From the NCBI GenBank assembly GCA_947311845.1, contig CAMZMU010000111.1:26059399-26123398 (forward strand): 64,000 bases of DNA. Reading direction: 5' to 3'. Shown here piece after piece: positions 1-12,392 of the stretch (the first letter of the stretch is position 1; each line of letters starts with the position of its first letter). This DNA comes from Poa pratensis. Taxonomy: Eukaryota > Streptophyta > Magnoliopsida > Poales > Poaceae. The notes under the pieces are model-generated. The model was not told where the DNA came from and did not search any database. It saw nothing but the letters and a program-made list of their open reading frames with translations. Position numbers and translations under genes: made by a program.

Positions 1-2668
1 TTCCTGGGAAAGCCGGCTGGGTGGGAACGGTGTCGACTTCTCCCTCGTTAAGGACTTTCCAGGATCATCAGTGGCGGTAGGGCTGCCAGGATCACAACAC
101 CCCGCCCCACGGCCACTTATTTTCCTAACACCACCATCCTCATCTCATTCACAACCACCAACTCACGCACGCGCAAATGGAAGTTCGAACAAGAGGACCC
201 TAGCTAGTCCCGCCCGAGTTATTTAGTCTATGAGGGTTCCTGCAATTGCATAGGCCTCACGCATGGTTGCACGCTCAGTCTTGGTTCAGGAGGTACAGAA
301 CTCGCACCTAGGCGGCGAGAACGAGACAAAACACCACAACCACCGTGGCCTCTCATCCCCGCCTCTTAAGCATTTTATTATCCATCACCACAATTTCTCC
401 ACCATCAACTCATTTCCCACCTGTTGCCAACATGTACCACCATAGTACCACTAGGCATTTAACTAAGCATGGCTAAGCATCACTAGCATAGTTAAGTATT
501 TCAAGGTCAACAATACAAACCTATGGTATTAGGAGGGGAAACAGGTAATTGGCATGAGGAATCTTAATGCATTCTATAGGATACTCTACTCCAAGACGAA
601 GACATTTAGAACCGCATGCAATAATATAGTGGAGAAAATAATTGCGGAAAATAGGATAAGATATGCTCAGAGGGGGGATTACGCTTGCCTTGTTCAGAGT
701 GCTGGTAGTACTGCTCGGCGGGGTATTGAGGTGGGACCCCGTCTGCTTGATCTAATGAAGCACACAACGGAAAACAAATCAAACACCACACATGTGTACC
801 ATGCAATGCACAATCACATGATGACATGACAAGTTTATGCAAAGATAGCATCATTTAGTTTATCTAGCAACATTAAATGGAGAGCCAAATAAGTAGTGCA
901 ATTATTTGGAAGCAACCCATATTTAGCTTAATGACCACATTGTTCATACATATAATACATTACTAAGAAGTGACTCAAATATGCATGAACATGGCATGAA
1001 AGGATAGGGTTTGTTCCTCTAATCATTTTGGTACCTCATTTGTAATTTTCCGAGTACCGATGAATAATTAGTGAATTAAATAATTATTCGAATTTAATTC
1101 TTTTAATCAATTTATGGATAACCTCAAATAAATATTTGTGATCATGATGTGAGATTAGCATGGTTTGATAACATTTGAACTGCTGATCATTTTGATACCT
1201 TATTTGTAAATTTTGGATCAATATTTAATTAGTTATTAAATATTTAAAATTGTTTTATTTTCCAAGAAGGAAAAATAAAACTGTAGACAGGCCGGTCCAC
1301 AGCCCGGCTGGGCCGGCTTGCAGGCCGGTCATGGCCCAGGGAGGTCCGGCCGGTTGCCCGGTCTGTGCCGGTTTCAAAACCGGGCCTGGGCCAGAGGAGG
1401 CCGGTTTGCAGCCCGGCACGGCCCGTTAAGAGGCCGGTTAGGCCGTCTCCTTGACCGGGCATGCGGGACGAACGGCGACGAACGGCGCGCGGCTACGGTG
1501 AGCACAGAATCGGCGATGCAGAGCACGATGAGGGAAGGGGAAGGTGCTACGGCAGGCGGTGCTCACCCTGGGGACGTGTGTGCTCGCGGTGGAGGCGGAG
1601 GTGGCCGGAGTTGGCCGCAATCGTGCACGGCGCACGGCGGACGGAGACGAAGAGGATGACGACGGCGGCGGTGATTCCCTGCACTCCGGCTCGATTCCAC
1701 GGAGGAGAACGTAGAGGACGACGAGGCGGACCTCTCTGCAGTCTTCGATTCATGCGGAGGAGCTCCAATCGTCGGCGGCGTGGCGGCGGAGCTCAAAATG
1801 CGGCGCGGCCATGGTGGGGAAAAACAGAGGGCGAGAGGAGAGCAGGGGAGCAGTGAGTGAGCAGGTGGGGCTCGGGGTCGGGTGCTCCTCTTCTCCTTGC
1901 AGGGAGGGACAGGGCAGGGGAGGGTCCAGCTCGGCGTGCACCGTGGTGCGGCACGAGCATGGTGCTCGGTCGCTACAGGGAGATGGGAGGGAGAAGATGA
2001 TTTTACAAATAGGTCCCTGGAAGTTTCAAAAACATCACGAACAGGTCCCTTCCAGCACTGTCTTGAACTTTGCCGATTTAATTGGGGTACCAGGGCAACT
2101 CCAAATGTAATGAAATTTGGTGGGAAATTATTATTTGTTACAAAGAGCCTCTGGTAAAAATTGGAGCTCATTTGGAACAAGTTTGTAGAACAAATTTGTT
2201 TCACTTTCTTTTCTGCCCCATTTTCAAATCATTTACTTGAGCTTCTTATTTTATTCCAAAAAATGCTGAAATTATTCATGTGGGCTACTCATGTAAGGTA
2301 TAGGCTCCACAAATTTTTGGGGTTCAAGATAAGATGTTAAGCACCACCTTTGTTTGAAGAGGTTTAAAAAGGGATTTTTGGAAGGTTTGAATTTGAAAGC
2401 ACTTTAGAGCTTTTAATACAAGTCCAAAATAAAACTTCGAGCTCTTGGAGCTTCCTTGACAAATATAGAAGTTAGTTGAGTTGGTTTAACCACCAACAAC
2501 TCATTTGAGTTTAAGTTGTCTGAAAACCAATATTGCTTTTGTTTTCCCGATGTTGCCGACCCAACATTTGCTTGTTTAGCAATTCCAAGTGGATGCAAAG
2601 ATGCATGTATGAGATGAAAAAGTGAAAATTTTACTCATAAGTTGCATTACTAGCAGTGGGCTGTTACA
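1..2668 (-). repeat. 3' LTR of the gypsy element (partial)
   Basis: Positions 1-2668 match 8496-11158 with scattered substitutions and small indels; both end in the same ctgttaca. The first about 960 bases of the left LTR, as seen on the plus strand, lie outside the window. A GGCCGG-rich block at about 1280-1450 gives several open frames on both strands; these are by-products of GC content and recur in the other LTR, so they are not genes. Confidence 0.93.
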
Positions 2669-2682
2669 ATTCTACCCCCCTT
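2669..2682 (-). other. polypurine tract of the gypsy element
   Basis: On the minus strand this is a purine run (AAGGGGGGTAGAAT) directly before the 3' LTR boundary. That is where second-strand synthesis is primed in LTR elements. Confidence 0.8.
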
Positions 2683-2689
2683 ACAGGAA

Positions 2690-5600
2690 TCTCGTCCGAG
2701 ATTCTAAGGTTGCGAAAAGAAGTCGGGATACTCCTCACGAAGACTAGACTCTCGTTCCCAAGTTGCTTCTTCTTCGGAATGATGAGACCATTGAACTTGA
2801 GGAATTTGGTAGTCTTGTTCCGGGTCTTCCTTTCAGCTTCATCCAAGACACGGATAGGATGCTCTCGATAAGTGAGGTCTTCTTGGAGATCTAGCTCTTC
2901 ATGATTGACTCCATGGATAGGATCCTTGAAACACCGGCGGAGTTGGGAGACATGAAACACATCATGCACATTTGGGAATTTTACCGGTAACTCCAACTTA
3001 TAAGAAAGATCTCCTCGCTTTTCCAGAACGGTGAAAGGGCCAACATAGCGAGGGGCCAATTTCCTTTGATTTCGAAGCGGCGAACGCCACGGAGGGGAGA
3101 GACACGGAGATAAGCTTTATCACCAATTTCATAGTGAATCTCCTGATGGTGCTTGTCATAGTAGCTCTTCTGCCTAGACTGGGCAATCTTCAGATTCTCT
3201 CTTATGATTCTCACCTTCTCCTCAGCTTCATTGTGAAAGGGAGATACTTTTCCCAACCTTGGCCAAAAGAGAGGACACATGCCCTAAGCATGTCTTCCAA
3301 CACTTGGTTAACTCTTTCGGTCTGACCATCAGTTTGAGGATGGTAAGCGGTGCTGAAGTTGAGACGGGACCCCATAGCGGTTTCGAAACTCTGCCAGAAC
3401 TTGGAGACGAAGATACTTCCACGATCAGAGATGATCCTCAAAGGGACCCCGTGCAAAGGAACAATCCGGGCCAAATATAGGTCGACAAGTTGACTCGCCC
3501 GTATCTCATCACGGACTGGTAGGAAGTGGGCAACCTTGGAAAGACGATCAATGATTACCCAGATTGCATTGTTGCCCTTAGGAGACCTGGGAAAACCGGT
3601 GATGAAGTCCATCCCAATTTCATCCCATTTCCATTCCGGGACGGCAATAGGGCGAAGAGTGCCAGGAGGTCTTTGATGTTCTGCTTTTACCCGGCGACAG
3701 GTGTCGCATTCAGCCACAAACTTGGCGATTTCCCGTTTCATACGAGTCCACCAGAATTGTGGTCGGAGGTCTTGGTACATCTTGGTACTACCAGGATGGA
3801 TAGAGAGAGGTGTATCATGAGCCTCCTGAAAGATCAGCTCCCTCAAATTCCGTTTCTTGGGCACCACTAGACGGTCACCAAAATAAACAACTCCGGATTC
3901 ATCGACAGAGAAGCATTTGGCCTTCCCGCTAGCAATGTTCTCCTTGATTTTCAGAATGCCCTTATCCGCTTTTGAGCATCCTTGATCTGATCCACAAGAG
4001 TAGATTTGATCTCCAGATTTGCTAGATAGCCGGAGGGAACCATTTCTAAGTTCAGACGAGAGAACTCTTCATGAAGGGCAGGTTGAGCATTCTCAATCAT
4101 CAGATTGTTGCAATAGGACTTCCGACTTAGCGCGTCAGCCACGACATTTGCTTTGCCGGGTTGGTAGTTTAGACTCACGTCATAGTCCTTGATTAACTCC
4201 AACCAACGCCTTTGCCTGAGATTTAAATCCGGCTGAGTGAAGAGGTATTTCAGGCTCTTGTGATCCGAGAAGATCTCGCAACGGTTACCAAACAAGTATG
4301 GTCTCCATTGCTTCAAAGCATATACCACAGCGGCAAGCTCTAGATCATGAGTTGGGTAGTTGTGCTCATGCGGCTTAAGTTGACGGAAGCATAGGCCACC
4401 ACATGGCCATCTTGCATTAGCACACAGCCCAAGCCTTGAAGAGAGGCGTCACAGAAGACGACGAAATCCTTGCTAGTGTCCGGCAGGACAAGCACAGGAG
4501 CGGAGGTGAGTTTGGCTTTCAGTGTTTGAAGCTCTCTTCAGCTTCGGCAGTCCATACGAACTTTCTGTCCTTCTTGAGAAGGTCAGTCAATGCCTTGGCT
4601 ATCTTGGAGAAACCTTCGATGAATCGGCGGTAGTAACCCGCCAATCCAAGAAAGCTCAGGATGTCCTTGACTGACATTGGAGTTTTCCAATCCAGAATGG
4701 ACTGAATCTTGTCAGGAATAACGGCCACACCTTTTGCAGATATTACGTGACCAAGGAAGATAAGATTATCCAACCAGAATTCACATTTGGAGAACTTGGC
4801 ATAGAGGCGGTGTTCTCGAAGTCGTGTCAGAACCAAACGAAGATGTTCGGCATGCTCTTCATCGGTTTGGAATAGATGAGGATGTCATTGATATAGATAA
4901 CGACAAACTTGTCGAGATAGTCCATGAAGACGGAGTTCATGAGCCTCATGAAAGTAGCGGAGCATTTGTGAGACCAAAAGACATGACGGTATACTCATAT
5001 GAGCCATAACGAGTAACAAATGCAGTCTTTGGGTATCCTCCTTTCTGATTTTGATTTGATGGTACCCTGACCTTAGATCCATCTTGGAGAATACTGTTGC
5101 ACCAGCTAACTGATCTAACAGATCATTGATCCGAGGAATAGGATACTTGTTCTTGATTGTCACCGCATTCAACGGCCGATAATCAGTAACCAGACGGGAA
5201 CGGTAGAATCCCTCTTCTTGACGAAGAGTACCGGACAACCCCAAGGTGAACTGCTAGGCTGAATAAATTCTTTTGCTAACAGCTCATCGATTTGCTCTTT
5301 CAACAGAGCCAATTCTTCCACCGGCATACGGTAGGGTTTCTTGGAAATCGGGGCAGTACCGGGAAGCAATTCTATGACAAACTCCACACTTCGATCAGGT
5401 GGCATGCCAGGCAATTCTTCGGGAAACACATCCGGGAAATCACACACCACACGAATCTCATGTATTTCAGGAGGAGTGGTACCTTCCATAAAGCATAGGC
5501 AGATTTCCGGGGAGTCGTGATTGACGGAGGATGGAGGGCTTGATTGTGCAGCCCAATACTCAACAGTGTCGCCGGAGGAAGTGGTCGCGGTGATGGTCTT

Positions 5601-6068
5601 GGCAGCACAGTTGAGATTAGCCTGGTATTTCACTAGCCAGTCCATTCCCAGAATGGCATCGATGCCATTTGACCTCAGAGCCACCAACGAGAAAGGAAAG
5701 GCGAAGGACCCTATATTGATCTGGACCTCAGGAGTAACCCCATCGGTCTGCCAATTAGAGCCAGGAGTGGAGATCGTCAAGGGACTGCTCATCTTCTCAA
5801 ACGGTATGTTGTGATCTCTCGCAAAGGCTATGGACATGAAAGAATGCGATGCTCCAGAATCAAACAAAACTGTAGCAAGGTTGTTGTTGATTCGTAGCTC
5901 ACCCATAAGAACGCCGGGATCCTCCTCAGCTTCTTCAGCAGAGACGTGGTTCAGGCGACCACGCACAATAGGTCCAGCCTTGCCAACAGGAGTGGCAGGA
6001 CCTCGTGCAGGTGTCCCGAGATAGGAGCCTTCTGGGGGCACTCCCTGGAGTAGTGGCCGCCTGGCCAC
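2690..6068 (-). pseudogene. gypsy pol polyprotein, frameshifted
   Basis: Minus-strand frames give, in order: aspartic protease with the DSGASHSF motif (near 5860); reverse transcriptase ([10 protein letters not shown] near 5180, [11 protein letters not shown] near 5080); RNase H ([12 protein letters not shown] near 4260); integrase with an HHCC zinc finger (CDTCRR near 3700) and a DDE core; and a chromodomain-like tail (WSHHSEEEATWE near 2780). The frame changes near 6068 (CCHC knuckle), 5205, 5025, several times between 4880 and 3280, and near 2810. The RT active site, normally YxDD, reads YIND near 4885, so an essential aspartate is lost. The protein is therefore dead. The chromodomain places the element among plant chromoviruses; the exact family was not determined. 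Confidence 0.85.
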
Positions 6069-6984
6069 AGGTGTAGCAGGTGACTCCAGGTGGAGCGGTT
6101 AGTAGCATAGGACGATACCCACTTCCGCCTACCCCAAGTGTCGGAGTAGAGGGGCGTGGCGGTGGGGGCCTGTATCCCGCGTTCCTTGGCACAAAGGGAG
6201 CACGCGGCACAGCGCTGTAGGGGACAAACACCCTGCGCTTCTTGCTCTCAGAACCCGAGGAACTCTGATGGTCCCCGTGTGCTGGCCTCTTGGAAGCCTC
6301 GAGCTCCTTCCTTCCTTGCTCAAGAGTGAGAGCCTGGTTGAACAGCTCCTGGTAGCTCCGGAACTTGAAGGGCAACAACTCATAACGGAGCTGCGGCGCA
6401 AGCCCCTTGCAGAAAAGCTCTTGCTTGTCAGCATCATTGGTCACGTCCCTTGGGGCGTAACGTGAGAGATGGTTGAACTCACGACCATAGGTGCGGATGT
6501 CCATACGTCCTTGTTGCAAGTCCAAGAACTCCCTCCTCTTCAAGTCCATGATGGGCTGGGGAATGTAAGCCGCGCGGAAGGCAGCGCGGAACTCTGCCCA
6601 GGTGAAGACATGGTTGGCGGGGTACATGGCAACCTCGCTCTCCCACCAACAGCCAGCCGCACCAACCAAGAGGTAGGTGGCGAACTTGACTTCCTCGGCC
6701 ACTGGGACATGGAGCGCGGAGAACTTGCGCTCCAAGGCACGAAGCCAATCATCAGCTTCAAGAGGCTCCTTAGCATCAGCAAAAGTGGGTGGCTGCGAGC
6801 GGAGGAACTCGGTGAGAGTGTTGCAGCCATTCCTCTGTGCATTCTGATGCACCAACTCCTCAAGCAAGCGCTCATTGCGCCCACGGTTCTCCTCAATAGC
6901 CATCAAGACTTGAGCCATCGAGGGTGGAGGTGGCAGATCATCCTCCTCATTGTTGTGGTTACCACGGCCTCCTCCTCGAGCCAT
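6030..6984 (-). pseudogene. gypsy gag
   Basis: The frame opens at an ATG at 6984 (MARGGGRGNHNN). It contains the retrotransposon gag capsid region (CWWESEV, WAEFRAAFRAAYIP, DLKRREFLDLQQG) and a basic linker, then enters a CCHC zinc knuckle (CYTCGQ). Within the knuckle the frame shifts by one base: the expected GHYSREC continuation is in another frame. In related elements gag and pol are one frame, so this is probably a deletion rather than programmed frameshifting. An upstream in-frame ATG at 7008 adds eight residues that do not look like gag. Confidence 0.82.
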
Positions 6985-7522
6985 TCTGAAGATTTGACAA
7001 TGACACAATTAGTATCTCACTCCAAATGGTTGAGACAAAGCATTAACAATCACCCAAGTACACAGACTAGGGACGATAATACTTTGGGTAACAACACTTA
7101 AGAGACCAACAAGATGGAACTTGGGTAGAAGATCAGCATCATGTGCCAACGGCACAATCCGGGATCTTCGGTTCAAGCCCTTGGGAGGAAACCCGAAGAA
7201 AGGAACAAAAGATTAGGCTCGATACGGATAACAAGATTCATAAACAACTGAGTTGACATCGGATTGTAGCGCGGCGGAAGCAACCGGGCCATAACACCGA
7301 AGGTGGAACCCAACCGCGAGATCCTAATAATTTGAAGCAACAGTTGAGAAGTAAAAACTTTAACACAAATCGAGGTAAGATTGCTCCGAGATTAGAGTGT
7401 AACCAGATAAGGAGCAAAAAGAATCCTAAGATGGTTTTCACAACTCATTTTTAGGTTCAAAATATTTTCACAAACACTAGACTCAACGTCGACCAGTAGA
7501 AGGGTTTCCTACAGGCAGTACT
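6985..7522 (-). other. untranslated leader of the gypsy element
   Basis: This lies between the gag start and the primer binding site. No coding frame was recognised. It would be the 5' leader of the element RNA. Confidence 0.7.
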
Positions 7523-7534
7523 GCTCTGATACCA
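7523..7534 (-). other. primer binding site (initiator tRNA-Met)
   Basis: On the minus strand this reads TGGTATCAGAGC, the complement of the 3' end of plant initiator tRNA-Met. It sits three bases inside the 5' LTR, as expected for a tRNA-primed gypsy element. Confidence 0.92.
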
Positions 7535-7537
7535 ACT

Positions 7538-10500
7538 TGTAGCGCCCTGACCCGACTACTATACAGTGAGGCTGTGTGTCACCGGTTAAGCGATACAACC
7601 GGAGGTTACGGGTTTACCAATCCCCGGCCAAAACCTTTGGCAGGTGTTGCTCGGAATTGATCATCGGCAACACAACACCCCGATTGATGCCTTAACACAG
7701 GCACAGCTATCATAGCATAATAATAAGATCAAAACTTGTGGAACAACTGGCACATTACAGACTCTACGACACAAATCAAATATAAGGCAACTCTTATAAT
7801 AGAGAAAGATGCAAATATTACAACCAGAGGTCACAGACCCAACAGTACAACAAGCGGAAGCCAATTAAGTTGTCTAACAACAAGATCCAGATAATGGCCT
7901 AAGAGGCCTACATATAAACACCACAGCGCCAGCTACTCCGAGATGTCCCAAGCTACCACCTGGGAACCCCAGACTACTCGTCGAAGTCCACGTAGAACCC
8001 ACCTTCGAGATCGGTGAAATCCTCCTCTGAAACAAAGCAAACGACGTTGAGTTCGACGAACTCGCAAGATTATATATATAGAGCTTTAGCTCGATGAAGC
8101 TTTCAAGGTTTTATGGCTCTTTTGCATAAAGCTGATTTTATTTTAAATAAACAACAATCCATGGCATCGACTAATCAGAAGATTTTCAAAAGAAGGTAAG
8201 AAGTAACTCTTTTCTCTTGAGACACAATTTCTCATCATCACCATCACCATCATCATGTACCTGTTCATCAAAGGCACCTCCTCGAATCACCCTCGAGGAA
8301 GTCAACCTTACAATCTTGAGTGGTACCTCTAGTACCCAAGTTTTAATCATTCCGTTAAAGTTATTCTATGATCATCGTCCATTCCCAAGTCGTCCATAAC
8401 CGCGGACACGGCTTTTCGAAAAGATTTATCCCTGCAGGGGTGTACAATGTTTGCCACGCGTACCGTCCGGCCCATTACCTGTACAATTAGCTCTCTTCCT
8501 GGGAAAGCCGGCTGGGTGGGAACGGTGTCGACTTCTCCCTCGTTAAGGACTTTCCAGGATCATCAGTGGCGGTAGGGCTGCCAGGATCACAACACCCCGC
8601 CCCACGGCCACTTATTTTCCTAACACCACCATCCTCATCTCATTCACAACCACCAACTCACGCACGCGCAAATGGAAGTTCGAACTAGAGGACCCTGGCT
8701 AGTCCCGCCCGAGTTATTTAGTCTATGAGGGTTCCTGCAATTGCATAGGCCTCACGCATGGTTGCACGCTCAGTCTTGGTTCAGGAGGTACAGAACTCGC
8801 ACCTAGGCGGCGAGAACGAGACAAAACACCACAACCACCGTGGCCTCTCATCCCCGCCTCTTAAGCATTTTATTATCCATCACCACAATTTCTCCACCAT
8901 CAACTCATTTCCCACCTGTTGCCAACATGTACCACCATAGTACCACTAGGCATTTAACTAAGCATGGCTAAGCATCACTAGCATAGTTAAGTATTTCAAG
9001 GTCAACAATACAAACCTATGGTATTAGGAGGGGAAACAGGTAATTGGCATGAGGAATCTTAATGCATTCTATAGGATACTCTACTCCAAGACGAAGACAT
9101 TTAGAACCGCATGCAATAATATAGTGGAGAAAATAATTGCGGAAAATAGGATAAGATATGCTCAGAGGGGGATTACGCTGCCTTGTTCAGAGTGCTGGTA
9201 GTACTGCTCGGCGGGGTATTGAGGTGGGACCCCGTCTGCTTGATCTAACGAAGCACACAACGGAAAACAAATCAAACACCACACATGTGTACCATGCAAC
9301 AATCACATGATGACATGACAAAGTTTATGCAAAGATAGCATCATTTAGTTTATCTAGCAACATTAAATGGAGAGCCAAATAAGTAGTGCAATTATTTGGA
9401 AGCAACCCCATATTTAGCTTAATGACCACATTGTTCATACATTTAATACATTACTAAGAAGTGACTCAAATATGCATGAACATGGCATGAAAGGATAGGG
9501 TTTGCTCCTCTAATCATTTTGGTACCTCATTTGTAATTTTCCGAGTACCGATGAATAATTAGTGAATTAAATAATTATTCGAATTTAATTCTTTTAATCA
9601 ATTTATGGATAACCTCAAATAAATATTTGTGATCATGATGTGAGATTAGCATGGTTTGATAACATTTGAACTGCTGATCATTTTGATACCTTATTTGTAA
9701 ATTTTGGATCAATATTTAATTAGTTATTAAATATTTAAAATTGTTTTATTTTCCAAAAAGTAAAAATAAAACTATAGACAGGCCGGTCCACAGCCCGGCT
9801 GGGCCGGCTTGCAGGCCGGTCATGGCCCAGGGATGTCCGGCCGGTGGCCCGGTCTGTGCCGGTTTCAAAACCGGGCCTGGGCCAGAGGAGGCCGGTTTGC
9901 AGCCCGGCACGGCCAGTTAAGAGGCCGGTTAGGCCGTCTCCTTGACCGGGCACGCGGGACGATCGGCGACGAACGGCGCGCGGCTACGGTGAGCACAGAA
10001 TCGGCGATGCAGAGCACGATGAGGGAAGGGGAAGGTGCTCGGCAGGCGGTGCTCACCCTGGGGACGTGTGTGCTCGCGGTGGAGGCGGAGGTGGCCGGAG
10101 TTGGCCGCAATCGTGCACGGCGCGCAGCGGACGGAGACGAAGAGGATGACGACGGCGGCGGTGATTCCCTGCAGTCCGGCTCGATTCCACGGAGGAGCAC
10201 GTAGAGGACGACGAGGCGGACCTCTCTGCAGTCTTCGATTCACGCGGAGGAGCTCCAATCGTCGGCGGCGTGCCGGCGGACCTCAAAATGCGGCGCGGCC
10301 ATGGTGGGGAAAAACAGAGGACGAGAGGAGAGCAGGGGAGCAGTGAGTGAGCAGGTGGGGCTCAGGGTCGGGTGCTCCTCTTCTCCTTGCAGGGAGGGAC
10401 AGGGCAGGGGAGGGTCCAGCTCGGCGTGCACCGTGGTGCGGCACGAGCATGGTGCTCGGTCGCTACAGGGAGATGGGAGGGAGAAGATGATTTTACAAAT

Positions 10501-11158
10501 AGGTCCCTGGGAGTTTCAAAAACATCACGAACAGGTCCCTTCCAGCACTGTCTTGAACTTTGCCGATTTAATTGGGGTACCAGGGCAACTCCAAATGTAA
10601 TGAAATTTGGTGGGAAATTATTATTTGTTACAAAGAGCCTCTGGTAAAAATTGGAGCTCATTTGGAACAAGTTTGTAGAACAAACTTGTTTCACTTTCTT
10701 TTCTGCCCCATTTTCAAATCATTTACTTGAGCTTCTTATTTTATTCCAAAAAATGCTGAAATTATTCATGTGGGCTACTCATGTAAGGTATAGGCTCCAC
10801 AAATTTTTGGGGTTCAAGATAAGATGTTAAGCACCACCTTTGTTTGAAGAGGTTTAAAAAGGGATTTTTGGAAGGTTTGAATTTGAAAGCACTTTAGAGC
10901 TTTTAATACATGTCCAAAATAAAACTTCGAGCTCTTGGAGCTTCCTTGACAAATATAGAAGTTAGTTGAGTTGGTTTAGCCACCAACAACTAATTTGAGT
11001 TTAAGTTGTCTGAAAACCAATATTGCTTTTGTTTTCCCGATGTTGCCAACCCAACATTTGCTTGTTTAGCAATTCCAAGTGGATGCAAAGATGCATGTAT
11101 GAGATGAAAAAGTGAAAATTTTACTCATAAGTTGCATTACTAGCAGTGGGCTGTTACA
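7538..11158 (-). repeat. 5' LTR of the gypsy element (complete)
   Basis: The plus strand starts tgtagcgccc and ends ctgttaca, giving TG..CA termini. Length is 3621 bp, long for an LTR but usual in large Triticeae gypsy families. Positions 8496-11158 pair with 1-2668. It carries no recognisable gene. The ORF-like frames in the GC-rich block near 9770-10350 are mirrored in the other LTR. Confidence 0.92.
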
Positions 11159-12250
11159 TACGGTCTCAAGCAAGCTCCTCGGACATGGTTTTTGCGCTTC
11201 ACCAAGTACCTTCATACTCTTGGCTTCATCTCCTCCAAGAGCGACTCCTCGCTGTTCATTCTCCACACACCCACTGCAACGGCCTACTTGCTCCTCTATG
11301 TGGATGACATTATTCTCACAGCCAGTACTACGACCCTTCTTCAGAGTGTCATTGCCTCTCTTCATTCCGAGTTTGCCATGAGTGATTTGGGTGCTCTTCA
11401 TCATTTTTTAGGCGTCAACGTGCATCGCACGTCCCGTGGACTATTCCTCTCATAGCAGCAGTATGCCCTTGATCTCCTGGAGCGGGCAAACATGATGAAT
11501 TGCAACCCCATACCCACTCCCATAGACACCAAATGCAAATTTTCTGCCAACAGTGGTCCGCCCGTTGATGATCCCTCTCAATACCGAAGTTTGGCTGGTG
11601 CTCTTCAATACTTGACACTCACTCGTCCTGATTTGTCACATGCCGTTCAACAGGTTTGTTTGTTCATGCATGATCCGCGTGCTGGTCATCTTCAGCTCAT
11701 CAAACAGATACTCCGCTATGTTAAAGGGACTGCCCATCTTGGTCTACAGCTTCATGTGGGATCTTCTTCAGCTTTGGTGGCCTACTCGGATGCGGATTGG
11801 GCCAGCTGTCCTGACACGCGCAAGTCCACCTCCGGCTTCTGTGTTTTCCTCGGCGATAATTTAGTGTCATGGTCCTCCAAGCGACAACCAACGGTTTCTC
11901 GCTCCAGTGCTGAGGCTGAATATCGCGCCGTGGCAAACTGCGTCGCTGAATCTGTTTGGCTTCGTCAACTACTCCTTGAGCTTCATCAACCCGCACGGAC
12001 TGCCACTCTTGTATACTGTGACAACATCAGTGCTACCTACTTGTCCACCAATCCAGTACAACATCAACGGACGAAGCATGTTGAGATCGACCTTCATTTT
12101 GTTCGTGATCGCGTTGCTCTTGGCGAAGCTCGTGTGATACATGTTCCCACAAGTTCCTAGTACGCCGACATTTTCACCAAAGGGTTGCCCACTGCCGTCT
12201 TTGAGGATTTTCGAACCAGTCTCAACGTTGTTCCCAACCCCGTTTCGACT
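11159..12250 (+). pseudogene. Ty1/copia pol, 3' half (reverse transcriptase and RNase H)
   Basis: The frame starts at the gypsy junction with YGLKQAPRTW and continues through the copia RT active site LLYVDDIILTA to the RNase H domain ([36 protein letters not shown]) and the C-terminal IFTKGLP. One frame runs through but has two nonsense codons: TAG at 11453-11455 (before QQYALDLLERA) and TAG before YADIFTKGLP near 12160. Both positions are glutamine CAG in related elements. The 5' half should lie left of the window, on the far side of the gypsy insertion. Confidence 0.9.
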
Positions 12251-12252
12251 GC

Positions 12253-12392
12253 GGGGGGGTGTTGAATTGTAATACGGATATGTTAGGGTTAGGGTTTAGT
12301 CTCTCTCTCCCTCTCCTATATATATGTACCCTTTGGTGTTTAATCAATATGAGGAACAATAGATTTCTATTCATCAGCTCCTCTCTCGTACA
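12253..12392 (+). repeat. polypurine tract and 3' LTR of the copia element
   Basis: A run of seven G at 12253-12259 directly precedes TGTTGAATTG. A short LTR of about 133 bp (12260-12392) ends in TCGTACA, giving TG..CA ends. Such short LTRs are common in copia families. It contains a TATA-like CTATATATATG and a telomere-like TTAGGGTTAGGG stretch. The right target duplication cannot be verified without the 5' LTR. Confidence 0.75.

Larger units (their letters stand above)
1..11158 (-). mobile_element. Ty3/gypsy chromovirus retrotransposon, left end outside window
   Basis: The internal region reads on the minus strand in the order gag, protease, reverse transcriptase, RNase H, integrase, chromodomain, which is Ty3/gypsy order. 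It is bounded by near-identical repeats, with a primer binding site at 7523-7534 and a polypurine tract at 2669-2682. The 5' LTR is on the right (7538-11158); the 3' LTR on the left is cut by the window start. The element interrupts a copia reverse transcriptase reading frame exactly at 11158/11159. The expected 5-bp target duplication is therefore tacgg (11159-11163), but its partner lies outside the window. Coding regions carry several frameshifts and lost catalytic residues, so the copy is non-autonomous now. The two LTRs differ at scattered bases and small indels, so it is not a very recent insertion. Confidence 0.93.

Noticed and set aside
1244..2204. Overlapping open frames on both strands in the GC-rich block, with near copies at 9735-10694
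   Set aside because: They lie in both LTRs of the gypsy element, have no motif and are open on several frames because of the GGCCGG-rich composition.
12270..12300. Telomere-like TTAGGGTTAGGG
   Set aside because: It is part of the copia LTR sequence rather than an independent interstitial telomere.
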